Notes: generated by a model from the sequence alone, not told the origin. A stretch of DNA of 50,459 nt from CBDUXT01 sp965371245 (GCA_965371245.1 CBDUXT010000038.1:1-50459); one strand, 5' to 3'; positions 41,750 to 50,427 are shown, numbered from the stretch's first letter. Translations and numbers: made by a program.

Positions 41750-41935
41750 GACCGTTTCCAGCAAGGTGGCCGACTTTTCGCGGCTCCGGTCGTTGGGTGG
41801 CATGGCCAAACGTTGCGCGGCCATGTGCCGGGTGGACCGACCCATGCCCGCGCCTCCGGCTGGGCATGCCACCCGAAAAACGAAATAACTTTTTTGGAAA
41901 CGGCACTAGGATCCTTTCCAAGAAAGTCGGCGCCA
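41746..41935. repeat. Two imperfect direct copies of a CTAGGA-TTTCCA block around a palindromic element
   Basis: CTAGGACCGTTTCCAGCAAG at 41746 is resembled by CTAGGATCCTTTCCAAGAAA at 41907, each followed by a GCCGAC- or GTCGGC-like run. TGGAAACGG just before the second copy is also an inverse of the first. The interval spans the end of cheB and the gap to the minus-strand cheY. Confidence 0.45.
41795..41874. repeat. 80-base palindromic element, GGGTGGCATGGCCA ends
   Basis: GGGTGGCATGGCCA (41795-41808) and TGGGCATGCCACCC (41861-41874) are inverted copies with one mismatch. The first ~32 bases reappear at 50236, so it is a dispersed family. Confidence 0.65.
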
Positions 41936-41955
41936 CCCCATTCGGGGACAGACTC

Positions 41956-42321
41956 TTAGCCGGCGGCCACGCGGTGCATGGCTTCCTCAACGCGTTCCCT
42001 CTCGAACGGCTTGACGACGTAATCGACGGCGCCAAGTTTCAGGGCCTCCATGAGCGGCTCACGCTGGTCGATCGCGGAGATCATCACGACCTTGGCGTTG
42101 GGGTCTTCCGTACGGATTTTCTTCAGTGCCTCGAGACCGCTGGCGTTGGGCATGACGATGTCCATCGTAACGATGTCCGGCTTGAGTTCCCTGTATCGCT
42201 CACAGGCCTCGATGCCGTCGGTCGCCTCGCCGACGACCTCCCATCCCATCCCGACGAGGATGGTCTTGATCATATGTCGCATGAACTTTGCGTCATCGAC
42301 GACAAGCACTCGTGTAGCCAT
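41956..42321 (-). CDS. cheY: CheY-type response regulator (first copy)
   Basis: A 121-residue single receiver domain starting MATRVLVVDDAKFMRHMIKT. The acidic pair is D9-D10 (VVDDA), the phospho-acceptor Asp is in MDIVMPNASG (about 54), the switch Ser in MISAID, and Lys in VVKPF. It has no output domain. Last gene of the minus-strand chemosensory set, 90 bases after the cheD stop, with AGGGAA upstream of the start. In this position it is probably the diffusible phosphate carrier of the CheA system. Which of the two CheY proteins drives output and which acts as phosphate sink cannot be told. Confidence 0.92.
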   Translation of the reverse strand: MATRVLVVDDAKFMRHMIKTILVGMGWEVVGEATDGIEACERYRELKPDIVTMDIVMPNASGLEALKKIRTEDPNAKVVMISAIDQREPLMEALKLGAVDYVVKPFERERVEEAMHRVAAG

Positions 42322-42411
42322 CTTGGTTCCCTATCTAGTCCGAGTCTCGTTTCCGTCGCGTCGCAACCCGTTCCGACCCCGTGGAATCGGTCGTGGCGGA
42401 TCCGCGACGGC

Positions 42412-42927
42412 TCATAGTTGTCTCGCCGTTTCTCCGATCACCGCCACCGATACGACGCCTGTCGCGGGATCGAGCGAGATCTTGCGGCCCTTGCGTCCGC
42501 CAAGATCGGAGGCGGCGAGTCGAAGGCCCTGGTGGTTCAGGCGAGCCCGGATGGCATCGGCATTGCGTGATCCGAGGTCGGCCGCCGTTTCCGGACCGAA
42601 CATCGTGGCACCGCCGGCGATCTTGCAGGTGAGATGTTCAACCTTGGCCCCCTCGGCCAAAACAGCCGCTCGAAGCAAGTCGATCGCGGTGTCCGCGAAT
42701 TTTCCGGGGTCGCCCGTTCCCTGTTGTGAGTCCGGCAAGATGACGTGTGCCATGCCGCCGATCTTCGTCACCCGGTCGTACAGAGCGATGGCGACGCACG
42801 AGCCGACGACTGTGCAAATCGTATCGGGTTCCCGGACCACCTCGATTCCGGCGATGCCGATTAAATGGCACTGCCCGGATGCATTGCCCGCTTCGGTTGG
42901 TCGTGTGATCGTCTGCATCGACGCCAT
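42412..42927 (-). CDS. cheD: Chemoreceptor glutamine deamidase CheD
   Basis: Deamidates receptor glutamines and, in organisms with CheC, also binds CheC to set its phosphatase activity. The 171-residue product has catalytic Cys44 in TVVGSCVAIALYD and His61 in GGMAHVILP, then KIAGGATMF and the substrate-side region NADAIRARLNHQGLRL. The length is usual. The start ATG 42927 lies 12 bases after the cheC stop, with GAGGA before it, so it is cotranslated with the tandem cheC gene. Confidence 0.93.
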   Translation of the reverse strand: MASMQTITRPTEAGNASGQCHLIGIAGIEVVREPDTICTVVGSCVAIALYDRVTKIGGMAHVILPDSQQGTGDPGKFADTAIDLLRAAVLAEGAKVEHLTCKIAGGATMFGPETAADLGSRNADAIRARLNHQGLRLAASDLGGRKGRKISLDPATGVVSVAVIGETARQL

Positions 42928-42939
42928 AAAACAGATCCT

Positions 42940-44139
42940 CTATTGACAGGACGTCTCAATCAAACGCATGGCCGACGGCGCGGGAAGAAGCAGGAACACC
43001 CACTCCAAAGACTCCCCATCGACGATGAACTCGGTTCGGGCCAGGAACACGTCATCACTGACCAGTGCTTGTTCCGCGACCACGCCTTCGATGATTGCCG
43101 CAGGAAAATCGAAGGCGAACTCGGGCGGGGCCGGCTCTACGTGAACGTCCAGCCAGGTCGACCAACTGTTCACGAAGGAACTCGCGATGATGTTTCCGGT
43201 TTCCTCAAGCGCAGATCGCTCAAGATCACCGATGTCGGTGGTCGTTCCCGCTGGTTGTCCCAAAAGCATATCGACAAGAGCCAGGGCATGCTCATGCTTG
43301 ATGGCGACCAGCGCGTGCCCGTGTAGCTGTTCGCCCAGCGGCATGCGCAGGGCGACGATGGGCGCGTCGGCATCGAACTGTTCGGCCACTTCCGCCAGCG
43401 GCGTTTGCACGAGTCCCTCGGTGGATATCTTCACGCCCCGGCGAAGCCACTTGGACACGGCACGCGAGGCGGTAAAGGCCCCGTTGACGGCTATGGTTCG
43501 AAGCGCGTTGCTACGAATGCCGTCTTCATGGCACTTTTGTTCCATGGTTTCCAGAGAACCGGGAGAAGGCAACAACATCATGCCCCACTCCAGCTTTCGT
43601 TCATCCAGCCGGAATTCGGTGCGAGCCACGTACACCTCGTCCTGGTCCGTCGCCGCATCGGTCAACAAAGGTTGCACGATGGACTCGACCATGTCCCACG
43701 CGAATGTGGGAGCCGCGGGTTCGATGTGCAGCTTCAGCCACTTGGCCAGACTGTTGGCGTAGGCGCTACAGACAATGTTGCCGGTTTCCTCGAGACAGGA
43801 CTGCTCGATTTCACCGAGCGACGTCGTCGTTCCCTCCGGCGCTTGCAGGATCATGTCGGCCAACGCGCACGCAACGTCCTCGGGGAACGTCAACAGCATG
43901 TGTCCCGTGAGGTCGCCGACAAGCGGTAGGTAGATCGCCGCGATGACGTCATCGGGGGCTCCGAACGCTCTGCTCGCATCTTTGATCGCAACGCGCTCAA
44001 ACCCGTTGCTGGTCAGACGGACGCCGCGGCGGAGCCATTTGGACAACGCCCGAGAGGCCGTGTACGCGCCGTTCACGGCGACGGTGCGCAGGGCCGTGGT
44101 GATCCGTTCTTCGGGTGGGGCGGCCGCGGTCGATGTCAT
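42940..44139 (-). CDS. Tandem CheC-type protein: two CheC-like units in one chain
   Basis: CheC-family proteins dephosphorylate CheY-P. This 399-residue product is an internal duplication: unit 1 (about residues 14-200) and unit 2 (about 209-399) share ALRTVAVNGAYTASRALS / ALRTIAVNGAFTASRAVS and SKWLRRGV. In each unit the second CheC site is complete, S114-E118-N121-P144 and S309-E313-N316-P339, fitting S/D-x3-E-x2-N-x22-P. The first site, where CheC has E-VGN, reads TVAVNGA and TIAVNGA in the two units, so it is lost. Single CheC proteins are about 200 residues with two sites in one unit; this one also has two sites, but distributed over two units. Its start overlaps the cheA stop as ATGA. 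Confidence 0.8.
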   Translation of the reverse strand: MTSTAAAPPEERITTALRTVAVNGAYTASRALSKWLRRGVRLTSNGFERVAIKDASRAFGAPDDVIAAIYLPLVGDLTGHMLLTFPEDVACALADMILQAPEGTTTSLGEIEQSCLEETGNIVCSAYANSLAKWLKLHIEPAAPTFAWDMVESIVQPLLTDAATDQDEVYVARTEFRLDERKLEWGMMLLPSPGSLETMEQKCHEDGIRSNALRTIAVNGAFTASRAVSKWLRRGVKISTEGLVQTPLAEVAEQFDADAPIVALRMPLGEQLHGHALVAIKHEHALALVDMLLGQPAGTTTDIGDLERSALEETGNIIASSFVNSWSTWLDVHVEPAPPEFAFDFPAAIIEGVVAEQALVSDDVFLARTEFIVDGESLEWVFLLLPAPSAMRLIETSCQ

Positions 44140-47057
44140 TCCTCCGCTCCCACGGGTGCGGCGGACGGAACCGTCGTCGCGGATGCGTTCTTCGCGGTCA
44201 TGCCCATGATGGCCCCGATGTCCATAATCAAAGACACGGTTCCATCGCCTCGGATGGATGCGCCGGCAACCCCTTTGACGTTGCGGTAGTTCTCGGCGAT
44301 GGACTTGATCACGACGTCCTCCTGGCCGAGCAGTTCATCGACGACGAGCCCGATTTTCTCATCTTCAAAGCCTACGATCACCAGCGTGAACTCCTCAGCA
44401 TCGCGCGAAGCCGTTTGAAGATCGGGCAGCGACGTGCAAAAGACGTCTTCGAAGCGGGCGATGGGGATCACGCGATCGCGAACGCGGACGACTTCTCGAC
44501 GCTGAATATAGTGAATGTCGCTGCGCTGGACCTTGATGATCTCCGCAACCGCCTCCAAGGGGATCGCATAGATACCCTTGCCGATTCGCGCCACGAGGGA
44601 GGTCAGGATCGCGATCGTCAACGGAAGCTTGATGATGACCTTCGTACCTTTTCCGGGGACCGTGTCGATGTCAATCGTCCCGCTTAGCTTCTCGATCTTG
44701 TTGACGACGATGTCCATGCCCATGCCGCGACCGGACACGTCGGTAATGGTCTTGGCGGTGGAGAACCCCGGCTTGAAGACGTATTGCGTAAGCTCCCGGT
44801 CGCTCATGCTCTCGACCTGGGCCGGCGTCGCCAGCTCACGCTCGATGATTCGCTCCCTGACCCGTTCGAGATTGATGCCGGCGCCGTCGTCCGTGACTTC
44901 GATACAGATGCTGTTGCCCCGGTGGCAGGCCTCCAGGGTAAGCGTGCCCGCGGGATCCTTCCCGGCCGCCTTGCGCTCATCGGGCATCTCGATCCCGTGA
45001 TCGACACTGTTGCGTACCATGTGCGTAAGCGGATCGCCCAGCTCGTCGATCATGCGCTTGTCCAGTTCCGTGTTCTCGCCGCGCAGGACGAGGTTGATCT
45101 GCTTGCCGTTGGACTTGGCGATGTCGCGGATGACTCGTCGGAAGCGGCTGAACAACGGACCAACCGGCACCATGCGAGTACTCATGATACCTTTTTGGAT
45201 GCTCTCCGAGACCCGGGCCAAGGCGTGCAACGCCTCGTCGAAATCGAACATCGACGGGCGCAGCTCGTGGACTTGCTCGACGAATGAGCGAAGCGGGCTC
45301 ATGCTTTGCTGGAGGCGCAACATCCGACTGGCCAGCCCCTCGATCACCCGACCGTTCCCGTTTGCGCCCTGCAGGGACTCGATACTGTTCTTGATTTGGG
45401 CGAGTCCGTCGTCGATTTCGTCCACCACGTATCCGAAGTTTTTTCCATCGAACACGTCGCGGAACTTGCCGTGGACCTGCGTAAAGCGCGCTCGGTTGAT
45501 CACCAGCTCGCCGCCGAGATTCATCAGCTCGTCGAGTCGCTCTTGATCGACACGGAGCGTCTCGCCGGTTCGCTTGGTGGATTTTTCGGTCTTCGTGTCC
45601 TTCTTCTTGGCCGGTGCGGTCTGCTTCGCCGTTCGGGCAGGCTGAGCGGGCTGCTTTGGGACGGGTGCCGCATCCGGTACGGCGGCGCCCGAGTCGGTGG
45701 AAGCCGGCGCCGCCGCGGCAGCGCTCGTTGCGGGAGTTTCCGACACCGGGCTCGCCACTGCGGAATCAACAACCGGAGCATTCGATACGTTCGCTTCCGG
45801 CGTTGCGCCCCGGCTTACGGTGACTTCCTCGACGCTGTACGCCCGCAGGACGGTCTCGATTTCGGTCGGGTTTCCCTCGGACTCCACGACGAACGTGATC
45901 GTTTCAACGGGCGTGTCACCACAGAGCGCGTCGATGTCAGGGGAAGACGAAAGCACGGTTCCGATGTCGCCGAGTTTGTTGTGGATCAGATAGGCCTGAA
46001 TCGAAGCCTCCGAAGAGTCCTTCGGGAATCGCACGAAGACACTGAGCTGTCCCTCGTCCAGGTCCGGGCCTGCGGTCGCGGCAGAGTCTGCCGGTGGGAG
46101 GATCGGGGCGACGACGGCGTCGTCCGGCCCGGCGGCAGACAAATCGCCATCGATCCATTGCGAGAAGCGGTTCGCCAGCCCGTCCTGAGAAATGTCCTTG
46201 ATGGTTCCTTGCCTGATGTCGTCGATCACCGCGCGCAACTGATCGACGGCCTGGAAGACGGCGTTCATCAGTTCATCGGTGAGCGTCAGTTTGCCGTTTC
46301 TCAGGCGGTCGAAGACCGTCTCCATCTCGTGCGTCAGCCGATTCATCCCGGTCAAGGACGCGGCGCCGGAAGCACCCTTGATGTTGTGCGCGCAACGGAA
46401 GACCTTGTTGAGAAGCTCGCCGTCGGTGGGGTTCTCTTCCAGTCCCAAAAGCCCCTGATTCAGTTCCTCGAGCGATTCGCCCGTTGTTTCGATGAACAGT
46501 CCCGTGAGTTCCGGATCGTCGAACATCTCGTACGCCTCGGCGACGCCCGCCGGCTCAACCGCGGACGCAGGCGCCTCCGGCCTTCCGGCCGCGCCGTCGA
46601 TGGGCGGGGGCGGGGTGGGGCTCGGTGCGCCTTGGCTGTCGAGAATTCGATCCAGCGCTGCGAGTATGTCATCGATGTCGATGGTGTCGGCCGATTCGTC
46701 CGACAGCTCTTCAACGAGCGCCTTGAGTCGGTCAAACACCTGAAAGAGCGTCTCGAAGCTGTCGCTTGTTAGATCGCGTTTTCTCATACGCACCTGGTCG
46801 AAGAGCGTTTCCATTCGATGGGTTAGTTCTTTGATTTTTTCAAACCCGAACGCCGCGGCAAGCCCCTTGAGGCTATGGGCCGCCCGGAACATCGTGTTCA
46901 TCTGCTCCTGGTCCTCCGGCGCGTCCAGCGAGAGGACGCCGGATCCGGCCTTGGACTCAAAGTCCATCAGACCATCGTCCAACATCGCCAGGTATTCGGG
47001 GGCCTCGTCCAGGAAGCCCGCCAGCAGTTCCGGGGTGATTTCGATTGAGCTGCTCAT
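44136..47057 (-). CDS. cheA: Chemotaxis sensor kinase CheA with two Hpt domains
   Basis: An autophosphorylating histidine kinase passing phosphate to CheY and CheB. The 973-residue product contains two Hpt domains: H61 in AAHSLKGLAAAFGF and H224 in CAHNIKGASGAASL. They are followed by a possible CheY/CheB-binding (P2-like) region (about 340-425) and a long Ala/Pro/Thr-rich linker (about 430-505) ending in Lys. Then come the dimerisation helices (about 515-660), the ATPase domain with THMVRNSVDHG (N box), EVTDDGAGIN and GRGMGMDIV, and a CheW-like domain to the end. Both Hpt His and all nucleotide motifs are intact. Length exceeds the usual 650-750 because of the second Hpt and linker. It overlaps cheR and the cheC gene by ATGA. 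Confidence 0.95.
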   Translation of the reverse strand: MSSSIEITPELLAGFLDEAPEYLAMLDDGLMDFESKAGSGVLSLDAPEDQEQMNTMFRAAHSLKGLAAAFGFEKIKELTHRMETLFDQVRMRKRDLTSDSFETLFQVFDRLKALVEELSDESADTIDIDDILAALDRILDSQGAPSPTPPPPIDGAAGRPEAPASAVEPAGVAEAYEMFDDPELTGLFIETTGESLEELNQGLLGLEENPTDGELLNKVFRCAHNIKGASGAASLTGMNRLTHEMETVFDRLRNGKLTLTDELMNAVFQAVDQLRAVIDDIRQGTIKDISQDGLANRFSQWIDGDLSAAGPDDAVVAPILPPADSAATAGPDLDEGQLSVFVRFPKDSSEASIQAYLIHNKLGDIGTVLSSSPDIDALCGDTPVETITFVVESEGNPTEIETVLRAYSVEEVTVSRGATPEANVSNAPVVDSAVASPVSETPATSAAAAAPASTDSGAAVPDAAPVPKQPAQPARTAKQTAPAKKKDTKTEKSTKRTGETLRVDQERLDELMNLGGELVINRARFTQVHGKFRDVFDGKNFGYVVDEIDDGLAQIKNSIESLQGANGNGRVIEGLASRMLRLQQSMSPLRSFVEQVHELRPSMFDFDEALHALARVSESIQKGIMSTRMVPVGPLFSRFRRVIRDIAKSNGKQINLVLRGENTELDKRMIDELGDPLTHMVRNSVDHGIEMPDERKAAGKDPAGTLTLEACHRGNSICIEVTDDGAGINLERVRERIIERELATPAQVESMSDRELTQYVFKPGFSTAKTITDVSGRGMGMDIVVNKIEKLSGTIDIDTVPGKGTKVIIKLPLTIAILTSLVARIGKGIYAIPLEAVAEIIKVQRSDIHYIQRREVVRVRDRVIPIARFEDVFCTSLPDLQTASRDAEEFTLVIVGFEDEKIGLVVDELLGQEDVVIKSIAENYRNVKGVAGASIRGDGTVSLIMDIGAIMGMTAKNASATTVPSAAPVGAEE

Positions 47058-47938
47058 GGCGTGAGACTGCCTTGCAATAGAGCCTTCGACGCCTTCGATG
47101 CGCCCGGCTTGATGTAGAGGTTCGGTCCGACGTATTCGACTCTGAGGGTTTTGTTGAGCTCTGGTGTGTTGCGAAGTGGATCGACGTCGCCGACGAAGAG
47201 GTGCCCGCCGGGGACAAGCGCGTCCGTGATCGTCTCCAGAACTTTTTGTTTCATGGGCGTGTCGAAGTACATCAGCACATTGCGCAGAAAGATGAGGTCA
47301 AACGCGCCGCCGGGAAAGCGATCTCGCAGGTTGTGGAACTGAAAGGAAACGAGACTGCGTATCTCCGGCTTGAGCTGGTAGATCTTGTCGCCGGCGTCGA
47401 ACCATTTGGTAAGCAGCGGCTTGGGTACCTTGGAGACCGCGTAGTCGTTGTACTGGGCCGCTCGGGCCTGCTCGAGCACTCGATCACTGATGTCGCTGCC
47501 GATGACGGTGACGCGCCAGCTCGCGAAGTTGGGCAGATGCTCCCGAAGGCAGATGGCCGCCGTGTAGGCCTCTTCGCCGCTGCTGCTGGCCGCGCTCCAG
47601 ATCCGAAGGCTCTTGGTCTGAGATTGTTTCCGCTCCTTGACCATCTCGGGGACCCAGGTTTCGCGGAAGAACTTCCAGAGGTTGTCGTTGCGAAAGAAGT
47701 AGGTTTCGTTCGTTGTGACGGCCGAGAGGAAGTGGGGTAGCTCGTCCCGGCACTTCTTGGGGTCGCGGAGCAGATCGTAGTAGGCGTGGAAGGTCTCGAG
47801 CTTCAGCGATCGCAGCCGACGACGAAGCCGATTGCTCAGGAGCGTCAGTTTCGACTCGGGTAAATGGATACCGGTGCGCTCGTAGACGAGTGCCGTGATC
47901 CTCTTGAATTCCTGAGGGGTCAGTTTGACCAGCTCCAC
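47054..47938 (-). CDS. cheR: Chemotaxis protein methyltransferase CheR
   Basis: Methylates receptor glutamates using SAM. The start is placed at GTG 47938, five bases after an exceptionally good AAGGAGG; a TTG at 47959 also opens the frame, but its first residues encode that ribosome site. The 294-residue product has the N-terminal helical domain (LTPQEFKRITALVYERTGI), TTNETYFFRN, the SAM site IWSAASSSGEEAYTAAICL, GSDISDRVLEQAR, FDLIFLRNVLMYF and GGHLFVGDVDPL. The usual C in WSAACSTGEEPY is Ser here (SAASSSGEEAY). Its stop overlaps the cheA start as ATGA. Confidence 0.93.
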   Translation of the reverse strand: MELVKLTPQEFKRITALVYERTGIHLPESKLTLLSNRLRRRLRSLKLETFHAYYDLLRDPKKCRDELPHFLSAVTTNETYFFRNDNLWKFFRETWVPEMVKERKQSQTKSLRIWSAASSSGEEAYTAAICLREHLPNFASWRVTVIGSDISDRVLEQARAAQYNDYAVSKVPKPLLTKWFDAGDKIYQLKPEIRSLVSFQFHNLRDRFPGGAFDLIFLRNVLMYFDTPMKQKVLETITDALVPGGHLFVGDVDPLRNTPELNKTLRVEYVGPNLYIKPGASKASKALLQGSLTP

Positions 47939-48155
47939 CGGATCCTCCTTTGAGGCCAACCCTCTTGTGATCGGACGCCCGAACGTCTGATGGAACGGCG
48001 AGCCTCTCAGTCTTGTACGCAGTTCCGGTCCATTGCCCGTCGATGGTGGTGTCGGAGCCGGTTCTGGAGTCTTTTCACCAATTCGGTATCACTGTTTCGA
48101 GACAATCTCTCGAAGAGACTCCGGACCCGGCCACGAGACTCGTGTCGAACGTCCC

Positions 48156-48662
48156 TTAGTCATCGGTTGTGCCGATCAGACGCTCGATGTTCAAAAGAAT
48201 GAGCAGCTTCTCCTCAAACCTGACCAGCCCCATGACATGCTGATGCTCTGCGCCTGTGATGCCGCGCGGCGCGGGTTCGACCTGGTCACTGCTGACGCGG
48301 AGAACCTCGTTGACCGCATCGACGACGATGCCGATCGTGCGCTTGTCCAGGTTCAAGATGATGATCCGGGAGCTTTCCGTCATTGCCGCGTCTTCCAGGC
48401 CAAACCGTACGCGGAGATCGATGATCGGAATGACGTGGCCACGCAGGTTGATCAGGCCGCGGACGTAGTTCGGGACCTGTGCCATCTCCGTGATCGGCCC
48501 GATGAGGATCACCTCTTGGACGTGCATGATGTTGACGCCGTATTCCTCCTTCGCCAGCCGGAAGCTAACGACCTGGGAAATATCGCTCGATCCGGAAGCC
48601 CCCTGGCCGGCGTCCCGCTCTTTGGGGGCATCGAGCGCTGTCGCGGTCGTGGTCATCGACAT
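48156..48662 (-). CDS. cheW: Chemotaxis scaffold protein CheW
   Basis: Couples CheA to receptors at the signalling array. The 168-residue product from ATG 48662 (GGAGAG upstream) has a ~25-residue variable N-terminus and then a CheW domain: QVVSFRLAKEEYGVNIMHVQ, VPNYVRGLINLRGHVIPIID, FGLEDAAMTESSRIIILNLD, IGIVVDAVNEVLRVSSDQVE and HVMGLVRFEEKLLILLNIER. All hallmark positions of the family are present. It is the first gene of the minus-strand chemosensory set and is separated from cheR by about 218 bases, so cheR could have its own promoter. Confidence 0.93.
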   Translation of the reverse strand: MSMTTTATALDAPKERDAGQGASGSSDISQVVSFRLAKEEYGVNIMHVQEVILIGPITEMAQVPNYVRGLINLRGHVIPIIDLRVRFGLEDAAMTESSRIIILNLDKRTIGIVVDAVNEVLRVSSDQVEPAPRGITGAEHQHVMGLVRFEEKLLILLNIERLIGTTDD

Positions 48663-49122
48663 GCGTTGCTCTCCGTTGATGGGGCCGTTTCGCAGCGGAG
48701 CCCTGGTAGCGCTGCTGACCCAGGTTCCGTCCGACTCGCGCTGGTCGAGCCTTCGAACTCAGGTTCCGAAGCTTGGAAGCTCTCGATCCGTTGCCGCTAA
48801 CGTGGCACGGATCGAGAACACCTACTTATTGGATCGAATCGGGAACCGTGACCCGGTGCTTGAGAACAAAGCGGCAAGTCGCAACCGGACGCCTGATCAG
48901 GCGGTTTTAAGGGAGCAGCCGCGATTGTTCGGATCGAGGGCGGGATTGGCGTGTGCAGGATCGGGCGCCGTGACCGTCCCGCGTGCGGGGCGCCGGGGAT
49001 TGGTAGTTTCAGTCGTATCTTCAGTGAGTCGATATCGTTGGCGAGGGCAACATTGGAACTCTTGTGTTGTAGGGACAATCAGGCAGCCGTTATGTAGAGT
49101 GCTCGACGCACTCGGGAGGCTC
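48663..49122. other. Divergent control region between cheW and cheX, with a strong hairpin
   Basis: About 460 bases without a gene; the frame that runs into cheX from 48490 is antisense to cheW and has no family features. At 48781-48817 TCTCGATCCGT and ACGGATCGAGA are perfect inverses and GCC/GGC extends the stem past a one-base bulge. At 48890-48903 the palindrome CGCCTGATCAGGCG is followed by GTTTTAA. TTGTAG, 18 bases, TATGTA ending ~35 bases before cheX is a weak promoter candidate. Confidence 0.45.
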
Positions 49123-49635
49123 ATGGCGATGGACGTTCGCTTTATCAATCCCTTTGTCAAGGCGATCTGCAATACGTTCGAAACGATGTGCGGGTTGAAG
49201 GTTGCCATCGGCGCCCCGGAGTTGAAAACGAGTGACAAGCCGCTGACCGATGTGTCGAGCATCATCGGGTTCTCCGGCGACGCGGCCGGAAGCGTCGTGC
49301 TGCACTTCTCGTTCGACACGGCGTCCAAGGTCGCGACCGCCTTCGCCGGCATGGAGATCACGCCGGAGCATCCGGACTTCGCCGACGCCGTTGGCGAGCT
49401 GGCCAATATGGTCGCCGGCGGCGCGAAGGCGAAGTTCGAAGGGCTCAACATCAGCATCTCCCTACCGAACGTGATTGTAGGAAGCAATCACAACGTCTCT
49501 GCCTCCAAGAATACGCCCCGGATCGTCATCCCTTGCGCGACTGACGTGGGCGTATTTCAGGTCGAGATCGGTATGGTGCTCGGTAAGGAGGGGGCAACAA
49601 TAAGCGAAACAGTATCAGAGGGAGCCAAGGCGTGA
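49123..49635 (+). CDS. cheX: CheX-type CheY-P phosphatase
   Basis: Removes phosphate from CheY-P. The start is ATG 49123 (or 49129, nine bases after GGAGG). The 170-residue product begins MDVRFINPFVKAICNTFETM, the CheX-like first helix. It continues with IIGFSGDAAGSVVLHFSFDT, the active-site helix DAVGELANMVAGGAKAKFEG (D-x3-E-x2-N) and LPNVIVGSNH with the following Pro. A single intact site per chain is normal for CheX. Its stop is overlapped by the GTG start of the next cheY, so enzyme and substrate are translated together. Confidence 0.88.
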   Translation: MAMDVRFINPFVKAICNTFETMCGLKVAIGAPELKTSDKPLTDVSSIIGFSGDAAGSVVLHFSFDTASKVATAFAGMEITPEHPDFADAVGELANMVAGGAKAKFEGLNISISLPNVIVGSNHNVSASKNTPRIVIPCATDVGVFQVEIGMVLGKEGATISETVSEGAKA

Positions 49636-50000
49636 AGATCCTCTTGGTCGACGATTCTCGAACGATTCGCAACATTCAGAAGAACGTGTTGAAACAACTC
49701 GGGCACACCGACGTCGTCGAGGCGGAGGACGGCGTGGTGGGCTTGGCGCGTTTTGGCGAAGAGTCTCCGGATCTCGTCCTGATCGATTGGAACATGCCCA
49801 ATATGGACGGCATCACTCTCATTCGAAAGATTCGGGAGGTGAACAAGTCCGTTCCGCTGATCATGTGTACGACCGAGGCGGAGAAATCGCGCGTCCTCGA
49901 GGCCGTCAAGGCCGGCGTCAACAACTACATCGTCAAGCCCTTTACCGTCGAGTCGCTCGGCGAGAAGATCGCACAAACGATGTCCAAGGTGGGTACCTGA
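49632..50000 (+). CDS. cheY: CheY-type response regulator (second copy)
   Basis: A 122-residue single receiver domain, start GTG 49632 overlapping the cheX stop (GTGA). The acidic pair is D7-D8 (LVDDS), the phospho-acceptor Asp in LIDWNMPNMDG (about 52), T in MCTTEA, and Lys in IVKPF. The DWNMPNMDG stretch is closer to classical flagellar CheY than the 41956-42321 copy (MDIVMPNASG). Its pairing with cheX suggests a CheY under rapid dephosphorylation; no motor gene is present to confirm the output. Confidence 0.92.
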   Translation: MKILLVDDSRTIRNIQKNVLKQLGHTDVVEAEDGVVGLARFGEESPDLVLIDWNMPNMDGITLIRKIREVNKSVPLIMCTTEAEKSRVLEAVKAGVNNYIVKPFTVESLGEKIAQTMSKVGT

Positions 50001-50235
50001 ATTCGGTACGCTTCCGCGCCGGGTGTATCGCCGTGTCCCGAGCGGCTCATGGAAGAAAGCGCTGATTCGACCGCTACAAACCAATTCGAGCTCGCTCAAA
50101 CCAAACGCCCGACCAAGTCTTTTCCGCCGCCGCCTGCACACCAGAAGCGAAATCCGTGCATTGCTGTTTGCGGGATGATGTCCAGGCACGCGCTACGGAA
50201 ACGTGCCCCTGGCACTCGGACACACTTGAATTGAT

Positions 50236-50267
50236 GGGTGGCATGGCCAATCGAAGCGCGGCCATGT
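50236..50267 (+). repeat. Second copy of the GGGTGGCATGGCCA element
   Basis: Matches 41795-41826 over GGGTGGCATGGCCAA and GCGCGGCCATGT. The far inverted end seen in the first copy is not found at the same distance. Confidence 0.6.
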
Positions 50268-50389
50268 ATGGCGCGCGGCTCCAAGCCGGCGTCGGGTTCG
50301 AGCCCGGGCTGATCCCGATCGGCCGCCAGCCATCAAATGACCCGTGTCCGGCCCCCACACTGCTCAAGAGCAGTGCCACACGCGAGAAC

Positions 50390-50427
50390 TTACGCGTGAC
50401 GATACACTAGTGCATCGTCACGCGTAA
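50390..50427. repeat. Near-perfect 38-base palindrome
   Basis: Arms TTACGCGTGACGAT and ATCGTCACGCGTAA (14 exact pairs) surround a centre that is itself palindromic (CACTAGTG). Weaker pairing continues outward. Recognition site, terminator-like fold or repeat end; not decidable. Confidence 0.7.

Noticed and set aside
48490..49122. Extended N-terminus for cheX
   Set aside because: The extension is antisense to cheW and then crosses hairpins; the CheX fold begins at 49123-49129 after GGAGG.
50074..50379. 101-residue minus-strand frame at the end
   Set aside because: It spans the dispersed GGGTGGCATGGCC element and has no motif.
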